In this document: piece after piece, positions 24,201 to 34,374 of the stretch
Layout of the letters: each line of letters starts with the position of its first letter
Numbering within the stretch: the stretch's first letter is position 1
Assembly: GCF_009727055.1 (NCBI RefSeq)
Contig: NC_052351.1
Span: 55,345,544-55,409,543 of the forward strand
Direction: 5' to 3'
From: Benincasa hispida
Lineage: Eukaryota > Streptophyta > Magnoliopsida > Cucurbitales > Cucurbitaceae
Length of the DNA stretch: 64,000 bases
The notes under the pieces: model-generated
Database searches by the model: none
What the model was told of the DNA's origin: nothing
Seen by the model: the letters and a program-made list of their open reading frames with translations, nothing else
Position numbers and translations under genes: made by a program

Positions 24201-27200
24201 GTGAATAACAAAGAAAGAAATTTGGAGCTAAATAATGTCCATAGCCTGAATTTTCAAAAACAAAAACAAAAAATAAAGTGGTTACCAAACGGGTCATAAA
24301 TTACAAATTTGGATAGATTTAGAATGGAAAAAAAATATTTAGGTTTATCTCCGAGAGAACCTATTTTTGTGCATCCCACCAAAATTGTTCTATCATAATA
24401 TGATATATGGCAAATTAGCTATTTTTATTTATTTTTTGAAATATATTAATTATTTTTTGTAGGGGTGTTCATGGGTTGGGTTGGAGTACTTTTAGACCCA
24501 ACTTAATTGTTCGGTTCCTAAATTTCTTCAATCCAAATAACTCTTATTAAAATATGAACCCACCTAACCTAACTATGAAATATTTGGGTTGAATTGGTTC
24601 AGATTACTCGAGTCATTTATTTAAATTTTTGTTCTAAAAATAAGTAAAATATCAATATATAGAAATTTGATTTAATTATTTTTATATATTGAATTAAGAC
24701 TAACATCTCAATTTCAATTTGTGTAATACAAATTTTCTTTCCAAAGTGCTAAAAAAACTACTTTTATAAGTTGTTAGAGAATAAATTATATAAAAAACAA
24801 TGAAAATAAAATAAATATATCGTAAGTAAAAAAAACAATACATTTTAAAGTAAATAATAAGTTCAGATTGGTTTTGGTTATTTTAGATGAACCCTTGAAC
24901 CAACCCGACCCAAAAGATTTTCATTATTTGAACCTAACCCAACTCAAACCGCATAGGTTGAGTTGGGTTGATCGGTTTTTTCGAATCATCTGGTTTTTTG
25001 AACCCCTAATTTTTAGAGTGAGTGATAGAAGGGGGCAGCTAAGATACACCCAAGTATTACCTTTTAGAATGTAGTCTTATAATTTATAATTGAAATTTTG
25101 TCCCTAAAATTTGTTCCTAAATAGTTAATATGATAGAAAAAATGCTACTTTCAAAGTCATTCTCGAACATAGTGTGATATAATAAAACTACAGGTATGTC
25201 AATGAAAATTAACGACAAAACGAATGATGGAACGAATATTACCAAAACGTCGTGTCCTCGATTCTTGACGACAGCTGGGGCAGGGTTGTAGTCCCTTCTG
25301 AGTTTTCCAAGCTGAGGAAGAACTTGAACATCTTCTTCAACGATATTAATGGGAGATTGATACTTTCCTTTCTCACAAGATTTCCAATCCGATTTTAGCT
25401 TTCCCCATTCTTTTGGTCCATTTCCATTTCCCTCATTGTAACTAAATGGAGATTCATCACCTACATTTGCATGAAATCTAGGTTTTCATTTCTTAACGTG
25501 TCGGTGATAACGGTTTCACTTTTCGTTTTTAATTTTTGATATTTATGTTTCTTTCCTCTCAACTATTTTACTATCGTTTAATTTTCACCATATGTAAAGA
25601 AAACATTTGAAATATTAGTTAAATTTCAAAAGCTAAATTATAAGGAATATCCTTGAACTTTGTCATTTTGTTTCAAAAATACTCTTATACTTTCAAAAGT
25701 TACCTATTATTCTTGATTATTTATCAACGTTTTAAAATAGCCTTGGAGTTGAAATTGAGATATGAACATGAGTAGCAATAAATTTAGATCACTGGATTGT
25801 TTAGATCATCACCACACAGTTTAAGTCATGATTTCTGTTAGAAATTTTAAAGGATTTTTACACCAAGGGTATTTTTTAAATGTGTATGAAAGTTCAAGAG
25901 TAATATTGTAACGTTGGAAAGGATAATAAATAATCATTATAATTTAGTTAATTTAAAAAATTAAACAAATGTTTTTCTAAAAAGAAATTAATTTTAAAAT
26001 TTGGCTTAATTTTTGAAATATTATTACAAAGTATATATGATAAAATAAAGAAACTTTTAAGTGGATTTAGTATTTAAAAGTTTAATTTTTAAATATCAAA
26101 TTACCAAAAAAGAAAATTAATAGTTATATGTACAAGTAAAATAGGTTCACTAGACATTATTTACTAGTAAAACTATCCATTTTTGTCATTGCTCATCTGT
26201 AATCTTGTTATCTTAATAAAATAAAATAAATACATAAAACTATAATATTGTTTAGAAAAATAAAACTAAATTTATAAAAAGAAATTTGGTGGAGGCATGT
26301 CAGAGTTTTTTTTTAAGTATAATTGGAGTAGAGTATTTAAACCATTTATCTTTAATTTATTAATATATTTATATATCAATTGAATTATATTCGATTTCAC
26401 GACGGATAGATAAGACTTTCCTTATGTTTTATTTGAAAAAAAAAAAAGAAAAAATTATAAATTCACTTGATTCATGATCCCATGTTTGGAGACAGGAAAT
26501 CATGTCAGTACTGTAAATATGTAGATTTCTTGATGTTTTTTTGTCTGAAACATGTCACCTAGATTTCAAAAAAGAAAAAAAAAATTTCAAAATTTGAAAT
26601 TAAATTTCCATATTTTAACTTAGTCAAATGTCAAACATTTATTTCTCATCACGAATCTTGAAAAGAAGAGAAATTTATGATTTTGAACCATATAATCAAA
26701 ATTATACCAATTATACTTTGAACTACAAAAACTTTCATTTTAGTTCTTAAAATTTGATTTTTTTTTTTGGATAAAAAAGTTTGTGTTTATTTATGTGAAT
26801 AAATCTAAGTACATACAAAAAAAAATTTGGAGGTTAGGATTATAAAAAAAAAATCATATACAAAATAAAAGAAATTGAGAGTCACGGTTTTTGGAGGAAA
26901 AAAACATGTATGGTTCATATATGCATCAATGTGCCTTTATTATTATTATTATTATTATTATGTATGTGATTAGATTTGTTTGTATTAAGGGTGTTCGTGA
27001 ATTGGGTTGAGTTGAAACACTGCTTGAACCGAACCCAATTGTTCGGGTTGTGAGTTTCTTCAACCCAAATAACTCTTATTAAATAATGAACCCAACACAA
27101 CCCAACCATGAAATATTTGGGTTGGGTTGGTTCAGGTTGCTTGATTCTTTATTTAAATTTTATTGTAAAAATAAGTATAATGTTATTATAAAAAATTTTA

Positions 27201-28290
27201 TTTAACTACTTTCATATATTGAAATAAGATTAAGAGCTCAATTTGAATTTGTAATATGAAAATCAAAGTGTTAAAAAATTATTTTAAGGAATTGTTGGAG
27301 AATAACTTATCCAGAAAAATAAAGATATTAAATCAAATTAAAATCAATATATATAATATTGTAAGTAAAAAAATACTTTTTGAAGTTTATAATAAATTTA
27401 AGTTATTTCGAGTTGGTTTGGATTATTTAGGTGAATTCATAACCAAGTACCTAACATAAAATTTTCATTTATTGAATTCAACCCAACCCAAACAACATAG
27501 GTTGGATTGGGTTGATCGAGTTTTGTGAGTTATCGTGATTTTTTTAACACCCTTAATTTGCAGAGGCAGATACAAACTTTCTGCTACGTCTATGAAAATT
27601 TAACGGCAAAAGCCTATCGATTACAAAATAAAAAAATTGAAATTTTTAGAGTTAAAATGATACATATTAAATGTTTGAGATATAAATCAACAACTCTAGA
27701 GAGTATTTTGATAATTTTATAACCAAATACAAATCAAGCTTTATTCCGCTACAATAATATAAAAAACTAAAAACTAAATTTCACTCAAACACAATTCTTT
27801 CTCCATTTCTCAAGGAAGAACTTCATAGATTTAAAAAACATAAAAAAAAAAAAAGAATAAAGAAAAAATAATCAAAACAAAAACAAAAAGAAACAAATTT
27901 TCTTAAAGAGAGAGACAAAAAAAGAAAAAGAACATTTTTCATCCACCATAAAAAAAATAAAGAATAAGAAAATAAAACTACAAAAGAGAAGTGACTAAGT
28001 ACGATGTGACGGATCGTTTTACATGGATAAATATAAAAGAAACTATAAAAATATTTTAAATCTCTATCGAAAAATTACATAAACACGTACAAATTTCAGA
28101 TCTATATTCAACGATTATTGATCGTAATAAGTCTCACATTTAAATTTTTTTTCATAATCTAGAAAGAGAAAGGAAACATACCTACTTCAGATTGAGATGC
28201 CATGGAAATGGAGGAGAGAGAAAATGAAGAAATAAAGAAGAAAAGAAGAAAGAGAAAAAGGAAATTTTGGAAGAAGAAGAAGAAGGCCAT
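18234..28290 (-). CDS. alpha-carbonic anhydrase, secreted (274 aa, 7 exons)
   Basis: Exons in transcript order: 28290-28182, 25460-25243, 23577-23471, 22597-22495, 20269-20111, 19017-18964 and 18308-18234. All introns are GT..AG and the exons sum to 825 nt including the stop. The enzyme interconverts CO2 and bicarbonate. Residues 1 to about 30 are a very Phe/Leu-rich signal peptide ([19 protein letters not shown]). The family core starts [18 protein letters not shown] and continues with [27 protein letters not shown] and [14 protein letters not shown]. Predicted zinc ligands are His132, His134 and His151; His106 is the likely proton shuttle; the two family cysteines are in KSCEKG and PPCTEG. 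The length is usual for plant alpha-CAs, which are secreted or enter plastids via the secretory route. The residue after the gatekeeper Thr217 is Val, where many relatives have Thr. Introns of 1 to 3 kb hold MITEs. The upstream ATG at 28290 is chosen because it alone supplies the signal peptide; the in-frame ATG at 28203 would lose it. Confidence 0.93.
18333..18390. repeat. (AAT)n-like microsatellite in carbonic anhydrase intron 6
   Basis: Imperfect AATAAT/AATAAC repeats lie just upstream (in the gene's sense) of the last exon's acceptor site. Confidence 0.7.
18860..18955. repeat. A-rich / GAAAAA simple repeat in carbonic anhydrase intron 6
   Basis: Runs of A with G interruptions make a Lys-rich spurious frame on the + strand. 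They directly abut the donor site of exon 6 on the - strand. Confidence 0.7.
19079..19283. mobile_element. MITE, family C (GGAAAATTATTT termini), copy 1, in carbonic anhydrase intron 5
   Basis: The right end ends AAAATAATTTTCC. Inside, TTTTGCTATATTTGTAAATATTTTT pairs with left-hand AAATATTTACATAATATAGCAAAATTT as an inverted repeat. The centre has TAGTCTATC-type words. A second copy lies at 28929-29135. Confidence 0.7.
19433..19612. repeat. MITE-like repeat, family B, copy 2 (inverted relative to copy 1)
   Basis: GGTATGTTTGGTTTAATTTT, GAAAATAAGTCATTTTG and TTTGAAATACTTTCGAAGTG match the reverse complement of 5565-5715. It lies in carbonic anhydrase intron 5. Confidence 0.55.
21783..22156. mobile_element. 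MITE-like element, family D, copy 1, in carbonic anhydrase intron 4
   Basis: Left end TTAGGTTAAAATATCATTTT followed by GATCTCTAAACTTTGAAG. The right part reads TTTCAAAGTAGAGGAACC then AAAATGATATATAA, an imperfect inverted match. A T-run of over 20 bases (about 21920-21942) lies inside. A diverged relative is at 22803-23105. Confidence 0.6.
22157..22363. mobile_element. MITE, family E, with long terminal inverted repeats, in carbonic anhydrase intron 4
   Basis: Left GGCAAATTACAAAAATTACC then CATGAAGTATGGTGGTAGTT; right AACTATCACCATATTTCAGG then GATGATTTTCATAATTTACC. The inverted repeats extend more than 40 bp and continue into AAACTTTTAATT arms. A partial second copy of the right half follows at 22364-22434. 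Confidence 0.72.
22803..23105. mobile_element. MITE-like element, family D, copy 2, in carbonic anhydrase intron 3 side
   Basis: Starts TTGAAGTATCGTTTTAGACC and ends ACTTAAAATGATGGTTTAACCTAA. Internal phrases such as TTTGAAGTTTGTTCAATTAT and ACTTTTAGTAGATCT parallel 21783-22156. Confidence 0.5.
23999..24293. mobile_element. MITE, family A, copy in carbonic anhydrase intron 2
   Basis: Left TTTGTTTGGTAATCATTTAG, right AAAGTGGTTACCAAACGGG, so clear inverted ends of about 17 bp. About 295 bp, non-coding, with the family's internal CAAAAACAAAAAC stretches. Confidence 0.78.
24461..25008. mobile_element. non-autonomous DNA element, family F (AGGGGTGTTC termini), copy 1
   Basis: Starts AGGGGTGTTCATGGGTTGGG and ends GGTTTTTTGAACCCCT. 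Subterminal GGGTTGGGTTG / CAACCCAACCC words occur on both sides in opposite orientation. It is alignable end to end with 26987-27555. The open frame at 24868-25074 is accidental. It lies in carbonic anhydrase intron 2. Confidence 0.75.
26937..26960. repeat. (TTA)n microsatellite
   Basis: About eight uninterrupted TTA units just outside the left end of the family F element, within carbonic anhydrase intron 1. Confidence 0.8.
26987..27555. mobile_element. non-autonomous DNA element, family F, copy 2, in carbonic anhydrase intron 1
   Basis: Starts AAGGGTGTTCGTGAATTGGG and ends TTTTTAACACCCTT. It shares TTCTTCAACCCAAATAACTC, CCATGAAATATTTGGGTTG and the AACCCAACCC / GGTTGGATTGGG subterminal words with copy 1. 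About 570 bp with no coding capacity. Termini and GGGTTGG repeats suggest hAT-like ancestry (inference). Confidence 0.75.
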
Positions 28291-28350
28291 GGCTGCTCTG
28301 CAGCTCTAAAGCCTATCCCCAAATTCAATTTTCTTTCTATTTACTTTGTA

Positions 28351-28360
28351 TATATTTATA
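28351..28360 (-). promoter_or_regulatory. TATA box of the alpha-carbonic anhydrase gene
   Basis: On the - strand TATAAATATA lies about 60 bp upstream of the signal-peptide ATG at 28290, giving a short 5' UTR. This supports the upstream ATG as the true start. Confidence 0.6.
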
Positions 28361-28928
28361 GTAATTTCTAGACAACATAGGGACAATCTTTTTATAGTTG
28401 GAATAAGAATAATTATTATTTTTTCTTCAACAAGCATCATTAATATTTTCTTTTATTATAATATAATTTTGGTTCACATACTTTAAAATCTGAAAATAAC
28501 TCTTAATTTTCGTCATTTCAATTGTTAGTTTATTACTGATTTTCTCAAAAACTTTTTAGGATCTTTTTTTTGTGAAATTCTTATAAATAAAAAAATCTAA
28601 AAAATATTTACATTTTATAAAAAAAAAAAATTCCAAAAATGGAAGTTTTTAATATAAAATGTAAATAATTTTAAATATTTTAAATATTCTTTTTTAAAGT
28701 TTCACCATAAATTTTGAAAATCTATAGTGTAATTTATTGTAGGAAAATTGATTTTATTATTTAACCAATTTGATTAAAAAAAACTAATTTTGATCGACTA
28801 AATTTTATAGATTAGGAAATTAAAAAAAAAAATTGGTTATTCAAAAGTAAAAAATTAAGATTGAACAAGTATGATGACCAAAATTCTATTTTACTTTTTT
28901 TTTTTTAGAAAATAAAAATAATAATGAA
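28361..28928. other. upstream flank of the carbonic anhydrase gene
   Basis: AT-rich sequence with poly-A/T runs; presumably promoter-distal DNA. No gene or clear repeat was recognised. Confidence 0.35.
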
Positions 28929-29135
28929 GGAAAATTATTTCAAATGGTAAAACTATTGAAAATATTTACAAGATATAGCAAAATTTTAGAACTATCAATA
29001 ATAAATGTTAATAGACACTGATATAGTCTATCAGTGTCTATCAATATCACTATCAACATCTATAATTCATAGTTCTAAAATTTTATTATATTTTGTAAAT
29101 ATTTTGGTTTATTTTTTTTATATTTAAAAATAGTC
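28929..29135. mobile_element. MITE, family C, copy 2
   Basis: Left GGAAAATTATTTCAAATGG, then AAATATTTACAAGATATAGC; the right half carries the inverted match TTTTGTAAATATTTTGG. The centre GATATAGTCTATC is part of a small hairpin. Related to 19079-19283. Confidence 0.7.
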
Positions 29136-30340
29136 CAATAATGAATATTAAGCAAACCGAAACTGGAAAAAAAAAACTGAAAAATATTGAATGTCACTTT
29201 GATATGTGGTGTGTAGAATTCTCAAAATTTTCCTTTTATTTAAACGTTACTAATTGATTAATGCTTGAAGGAAGAAAAAGGAAAGACATTCTTTTATTAT
29301 TCGAAAATTTAATGCGTTTCTTAAATAAGTATTATAAAGATAATTACAATTACTTAAAAAAGAATATATAAATACAATAAAATTGGTAAAAATACCATCA
29401 AATAGATTTATAGTCTTATACTTTAGAAGTTGTATACATCAATTAAAACCATAAATTAATAATCGTATTATTTGAATCTTAAACTTTTAGAAGTGTGTTG
29501 ATTAGGTAACGGTATGAATTTATATTGTGGGGTCGTTGTATAATTGATCTTCACCATTGTACAGAGGAGTTTGTGTTGTGAATAATCGTGTAATAATTAT
29601 GAAATACGGTGTGTATTAATAAATATTTTGAAAATCAAATTTATCATAAATGTATGGAATAATTACCTTAAATAAAAATACATATATGAGAAAAGTAGAA
29701 ATTCGAAACTGAAAATTAATTCGGCAGAGATAATATTAAATGTTGATAGAATTTGCAAGGAGAAAAAAAAGCGAAAAATCCAATCAAAAGTTGAAAATTT
29801 TCATAAACATTTACATTGAAATATGAATGGATTTTTAAAAAAATAATGTAATTTAAAGAATTAATTACAAAAATAGGATTATTATGAAACTGTTTCGAAG
29901 TTAAATAAATTGTGCATCATGTCCATGCATAAGTTAATGTATGTAATGCATCCATGATTAGGTGTAAATCATGTATCACGAATAAGTTACATGACCCGAA
30001 CAACATCTACCATGTTATGAGAAAAATCGTGGACGTCGTACATGAGTTTCACAAAAATCATGTACCATTGGTATTTCGTGTAATTATTTCACAAATTTTT
30101 TATCCTAAATTTGTCAATAGTTTTGATCCCTGCTCCCAGTTACAAATTCTTTTTACATGATTATTGGCTTGATTTCTTGTTGTTTATTCTTCAAAAACAT
30201 AAATAATTTATTAATTTCCACTCTTAAATTATAAAACATACAATAAATTATAAGGTTAAATTACAAGTCTAGTCCTTTAACTTTTCAAGTTTGTGTCTAG
30301 TTAGTCTTAAACTTTCAATTTGTGTTAAATCGATTCTAAG
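29136..30340. other. intergenic AT-rich DNA
   Basis: No gene is supported. The 68-codon frame at 29954-30160 lies in a stretch with repeated CATG(T/A) words (AAATCATGTATCACG, AAAATCATGTACC) and has no domain; it may be decayed transposon sequence. Confidence 0.35.
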
Positions 30341-31384
30341 ATCCTATTTGATAATTATTTGATTGTTTGTTTTAGTTTTTGAAAATTTAGCATATAGATA
30401 CTACTTTCACCTCCAAACTATGAAGCATAGATGCTTCATGTGAGGTAAAGAATCAGTATTAGATACGTATCATATACCGATACTTCCAGATACTTTCCAG
30501 ATATGTATCTAACACGCAATTTGACGTATCTATTTCTACGCGTACTTTTTTTTAAAAGAAAAAAAACAAGTAACTCATCTAATCTTTCTCCATCTAAAAT
30601 TAGGCAACCTATTTAAAAAGTTCACTACTCGAGTCCAAAACTAAAAGAAAAATAAATAAATAACGGACCAAACTGTAGACTAGAATCATCTAATCTTCAT
30701 CTTCACATTTGAGTCCCCACAAAGTCCACTAAAATATAAACCATTTGGATATCTTCAACAATAAGTTTTTCATTTATCTTCATACTTCTCTCTCTAATCT
30801 TTTTCTTCTTCTTTGCAATATGAGTCACTTTTCTATTGCATTTTATTAACTATTATACTTTATCATCTTAGATATTTCTTTTTTGGTATTGTACTTTAGT
30901 GTTTGTATTCTATTTTGTGCTATTGTTATTAACTTGTATGCTAAATTTATCTATATCCTATATTTTTTAAAAGAAAAAAAATGTATCTTCAATGTATCAG
31001 TATCGTCATTTTTTAGAAATATATATATTAAAAATATATAAAAAAAAAATGATGTATTCTTAGACGTATCCGTATCTTAGCTTTTTAGAAATTGACAAAT
31101 CACAGTATCTAATCGTATTCGTATTGTGTAGCCGTATCTGTGTCTGTGCTTCATAGCCTCCAAATTTCTTCTTTTGTTATATATTTTTTACCAATAATTT
31201 AAAAAACCAAGCGAAATTTTGAAAACTAAAAAAATATCTTTTGAAAACTTCTTATTGTTTTTTGAATTTGACTTAAGAATTCAACCATTGTACTTAAGAA
31301 AGATGCAAATCATTGTAAGAAATGAGGAGGAAATATGTTTAATTTTAAAAAACCATAAACAAAAAACAAATGATTACCAAATGG
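30341..31384. mobile_element. MITE, family A, split by a hAT-like element
   Basis: The left arm 30341-30417 (ATCCTATTTGATAATTATTTG...) and right arm 31157-31384 (ending AAACAAATGATTACCAAATGG) are the two parts of one family A MITE. Matching internal phrases (GAAAGATGCAAATCATTGTAAG, TTTTGAAAACTAAAAA) are in the right order. The interruption is the element at 30418-31156. TTCTAA words occur just outside both original ends, hinting at its own target duplication. Confidence 0.72.
30418..31156. mobile_element. hAT-like non-autonomous element, family G, copy 1 (739 bp)
   Basis: Starts CTATGAAGCATAGATGC and ends TGTGTCTGTGCTTCATAG, giving inverted ends CTATGAAGCA(T/C)AGA. It is flanked by a perfect 8-bp direct repeat CCTCCAAA (30410-30417 and 31157-31164), the length typical of hAT transposition. 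Many GTATC/GATAC words (GATACGTATC, CCGATACTTCC, CGTATCCGTATC) cluster near both ends, like hAT subterminal transposase sites. No coding capacity. Confidence 0.82.
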
Positions 31385-32302
31385 CTAGGAAGTATAGATA
31401 CTTCTAATTGTGCAAAGAATGGATATAAGATGTGTATCAGGTATGGATACGTTCACTTACGTGCTAGATACGTATCTGATATGCGATTTGAAGTATATGA
31501 TTTATTTTTTTATTTTTTATTTTATTTTCAAATATGCATATCTGGTTGAAGATATGTGAAAGAATACACTGTTTTTTTTTTTAATTTTTTTTTTAAAATT
31601 AAGTCGAACCACTTAAAAAGCTTAACCTGTGCCCATTTTATTTAAGTGTGCTTAGATGTGATTTTAAAATCATCAAAATCACTTTTTTTTTTTTCATTTT
31701 TAAAATCACTCAAACTACATTTTTATTTACTCAAAATCAATTTGGTTTTCAATTTTACACTTTTAAATGCAATTTTCATATCACAAAATTAATTTTGAAG
31801 GATTAAATATGTTTCACAGTGATTTTGAAAATGACAAAAATAATTTTAACCATTTTAAAATCACTTCCAAACATAGATGTCCACTTAAATTGAGCAACCC
31901 AAGAACAAAACAAATTAAAAATGATAAAAACATAAAAAGTTAAAAGAAAAAACCCAAAACATTATTAAATTTTCATTCTTATATTCTCTCTCACTATCTA
32001 AATCATGATTCACACCCCCCTTCATTCTCAATTTCATTATTTAATCTCCATCTTCTACTTCTTTCCTATCGTCTACTCTAGTCGATCAATCAGCACTCGA
32101 CGTTACTAGATTTTTTTTTTCAAGTTTTCACTTTCTTCTTGAATCTATTTTAATGTAACTTAAAATAAGTATTATAACAATTAATTGGGCATGATTATAT
32201 ATATATACAATAGCATATTTTCAACGTATCTGTATCTTAGTTTTCAGAAATTGGCGTATCACCGTATCGTATCGTATTCATATCCATGTTTGTGCTTCTT
32301 AG
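31385..32302. mobile_element. hAT-like non-autonomous element, family G, copy 2 (918 bp)
   Basis: Starts CTAGGAAGTATAGATAC and ends CATGTTTGTGCTTCTTAG. Subterminal words GATACGTATC, GGATACG and CGTATCGTATCGTATTC match copy 1. Flanking 8-mers are CCAAATGG (31377-31384) and CCAAACAG (32303-32310), a 6/8 match. It hit the very end of the same MITE. A smaller palindromic element sits inside at about 31641-31890. Confidence 0.75.
31641..31890. mobile_element. MITE nested inside the family G copy 2
   Basis: Left ATTTAAGTGTGCTTAGATGTG then ATTTTAAAATC; right TTTTAAAATCACTTCCAAAC then ATAGATGTCCACTTAAAT. The arms are an imperfect inverted pair, and copy 1 of the host element has no such block at the equivalent point. 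Non-coding. Confidence 0.5.
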
Positions 32303-32310
32303 CCAAACAG

Positions 32311-32940
32311 GTTCTAAACTTTCAATTTCATGTCTATTATTAAGTTTTATACTTAAACTAACTAATATATTATTAAAAAAATCTGACTAATAAATGTATA
32401 AACTTTCATTTTTGTGTTCTATAGATCCCTAAAATCTTAATTTTGTATTTAAGAGGTCATCTTTGACCTACTATTCAAAATTTGAAATTTTAGGGTTATG
32501 TAAAATTCAATTTTGCTCATATCGACGTTGATTTTACTTGTTGAAAGATTAATAGAAATAATTTTCTCATAAAATATATTGAAAAAAATTATTGGATAAG
32601 TTAAATAATATAGTTATCATGGATTTATCCAAAACATAAAAACTCGTAAATGACCTTATTAAATCAGTTATTTTTTTACCATTTTTCTATTACATTTATA
32701 TGTATAGGGCTCTTATATAAAATTTATGGACAGCTGAATTTAAGCCACTGGTCACACTAATTCCCTTCTAATATGTTTTGTATTTTTGTATATTTTTTTC
32801 TTTGAAGTGTATTTTAATTTTCCTTACCCTTTTGCTCTTTAGTTTTTATTAGGAAAAGCAAGCCTAGAGTGATATAGACAAAATAAGAGATGGCAGTGTA
32901 CTATTTTACCAAAATAAGAAGAAAAGAATTTAATATATAG
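32311..32940. other. intergenic AT-rich DNA to the edge of the Copia nest
   Basis: No gene or terminal repeat was recognised. The last bases (TATAG, 32936-32940) may be the target site copied by the Copia element. Confidence 0.35.
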
Positions 32941-33284
32941 CATAATAAATATTATAATAATAAATAGATGCTTATTGCTTAGTGCCCCAAAAGTCATGTG
33001 TCACCCTTCATATTATCCATGTGTCTTGTAATTATTCATATTTGGTGTCCATGTAAGTCCACATCCTACTTGCCATTTTGTCTATAAATATGCATTTGGT
33101 GGATCTTAAAATCATACATATATTTGTGAGAATTCTACTTCAATATTCCACTAGTTTTCATATTATCTAATTTTATAACTTTAGTTATTTTATGCTTTTA
33201 GTTATTTTATTTTATATATTCAATATTATTATATTACATTTTCTCTATATCCGTGTTCTCATTGTGCTCCTTAATTTTACAACA
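32941..33284 (+). repeat. 5' LTR of the large Copia element
   Basis: About 344 bp, closely similar to 50520-50911. Shared phrases include ATTGCTTAGTGCCCCAAAAG, CATGTGTCTTGTAATTATTC, TTGGTGTCCATGTAAGTCC and TTTGGTGGATCTTAAAATC. It ends TTTTACAACA directly before the primer-binding site. The expected TG at the 5' end is mutated to CA here (and to TA in the 3' copy). TATAAATATG at about 33085 is a possible LTR promoter. Confidence 0.85.
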
Positions 33285-33299
33285 CGTTATCAGCACGAG
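33285..33299 (+). promoter_or_regulatory. primer-binding site of the Copia element
   Basis: CGTTATCAGCACGAG directly follows the 5' LTR; this sequence is typical of many plant Copia elements that prime from an internal fragment of initiator Met tRNA (recall from the family, not tested). Confidence 0.6.
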
Positions 33300-33343
33300 C
33301 TCTTGTCGTTTTCTCCGCTAAAGGTAGGTCCCAAAGTGCTGTC

Positions 33344-34374
33344 ATGATAAATCTCACAAAATTAGAATTTTCCGCCCTTGATATTAACGACAATAATTAT
33401 TTGTCATGGGTACTTGATGCCGAAATCCATCTGGATGCTATGAATTTTGGGGAGACTATTAAAGAATGAAATACGGCATCCAGTCAGGACAAAGCAAAAG
33501 CTATGATTTTCCTTCGTCATCATCTCCATGAGAGATTGAAAATGGAGTATCTTACAATAAAAGATCCTTGTATCTTCTAGAAAAATTTGAAAGAGAGGTA
33601 TGATAATAATAATAATAATAAAAAAACAGTTATTCTTCCTAAAGCTCGTTATGAGTAGATGCATTTGAAGCTACAAGATTTCAAATCAGTAAGTGATTAC
33701 AACTCTGCATTATTTAAAATCAGTTCGAAAATTTTGTTATGCGTAGAGAAAATTACTGATGCCGATATGTTAGAGAAAACATTTTCTACATTCCATGTCT
33801 CGAATATGCTCCTGCAGCAGCAATATCGAGAGAAAGGTTTTAAACAGTATTCTGAATTAATTTCATGTCTTCTCGTGGCCGAACAAAATAATGAGTTATT
33901 GATGAAGAACCATGAATCTCGACCAACTGGAATAACACCATTCCTTGAAGTGAATGATGTGAATGTTACTAATCGTGGTGGAGGTTGTGGTCGTGGTCAA
34001 GGTCATGACCATGGTAGAGGAAGAAATAATAATTATTTTCGTGGTGGTCATTCTAATCATTTAAATTTCAGAAGAACCACACAAAATGATGATCACAAAG
34101 GAAAAGTTCCACAAGATAAAAGTTCAAAGAGTGTTGAAAATAAATGTTTTCGATGCGGAATGACTGGGCATTGGTCAAGTACCTGTCATATGTCAAAACA
34201 CTTAGTTGATCTCTATCAAGCCTCCTTGAAGGAAAAGGGGAAAATGTAGAAGCAAATTTTGCATATTGGATAATGATATATTTGACTCAACTCATATGAC
34301 AAATTTGGATGTGGAAGACTTCTTTGAGTCTTCTGAAGAGAAGATTGGAGTAGTTGATGGAACATCATGTAAAC
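33344..34374 (+). pseudogene. Copia gag (UBN2-type capsid plus zinc knuckle), inactivated
   Basis: The frame from ATG 33344 starts MINLTKLEFSALDINDNNYL and continues through the capsid domain (DFKSVSDYNSALFKI, FSTFHVSNMLLQQQYREKGF), a Gly/Arg-rich linker and the zinc knuckle CFRCGMTGHWSSTC. In-frame stops occur at 33467 (TGA), 33578 (TAG) and 33656 (TAG); at least the last two sit where relatives have Trp. An AATAAT run expands residues near 33605. Downstream text (THMTNLDVEDFFESSEE) is the usual end of gag in another frame after a frameshift near 34245. Nucleocapsid role is inferred from the family. Confidence 0.85.

Noticed and set aside
29954..30160. 68-codon frame with several Cys and His
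   Set aside because: No family resemblance and placed in repeated CATG-rich sequence; probably accidental.
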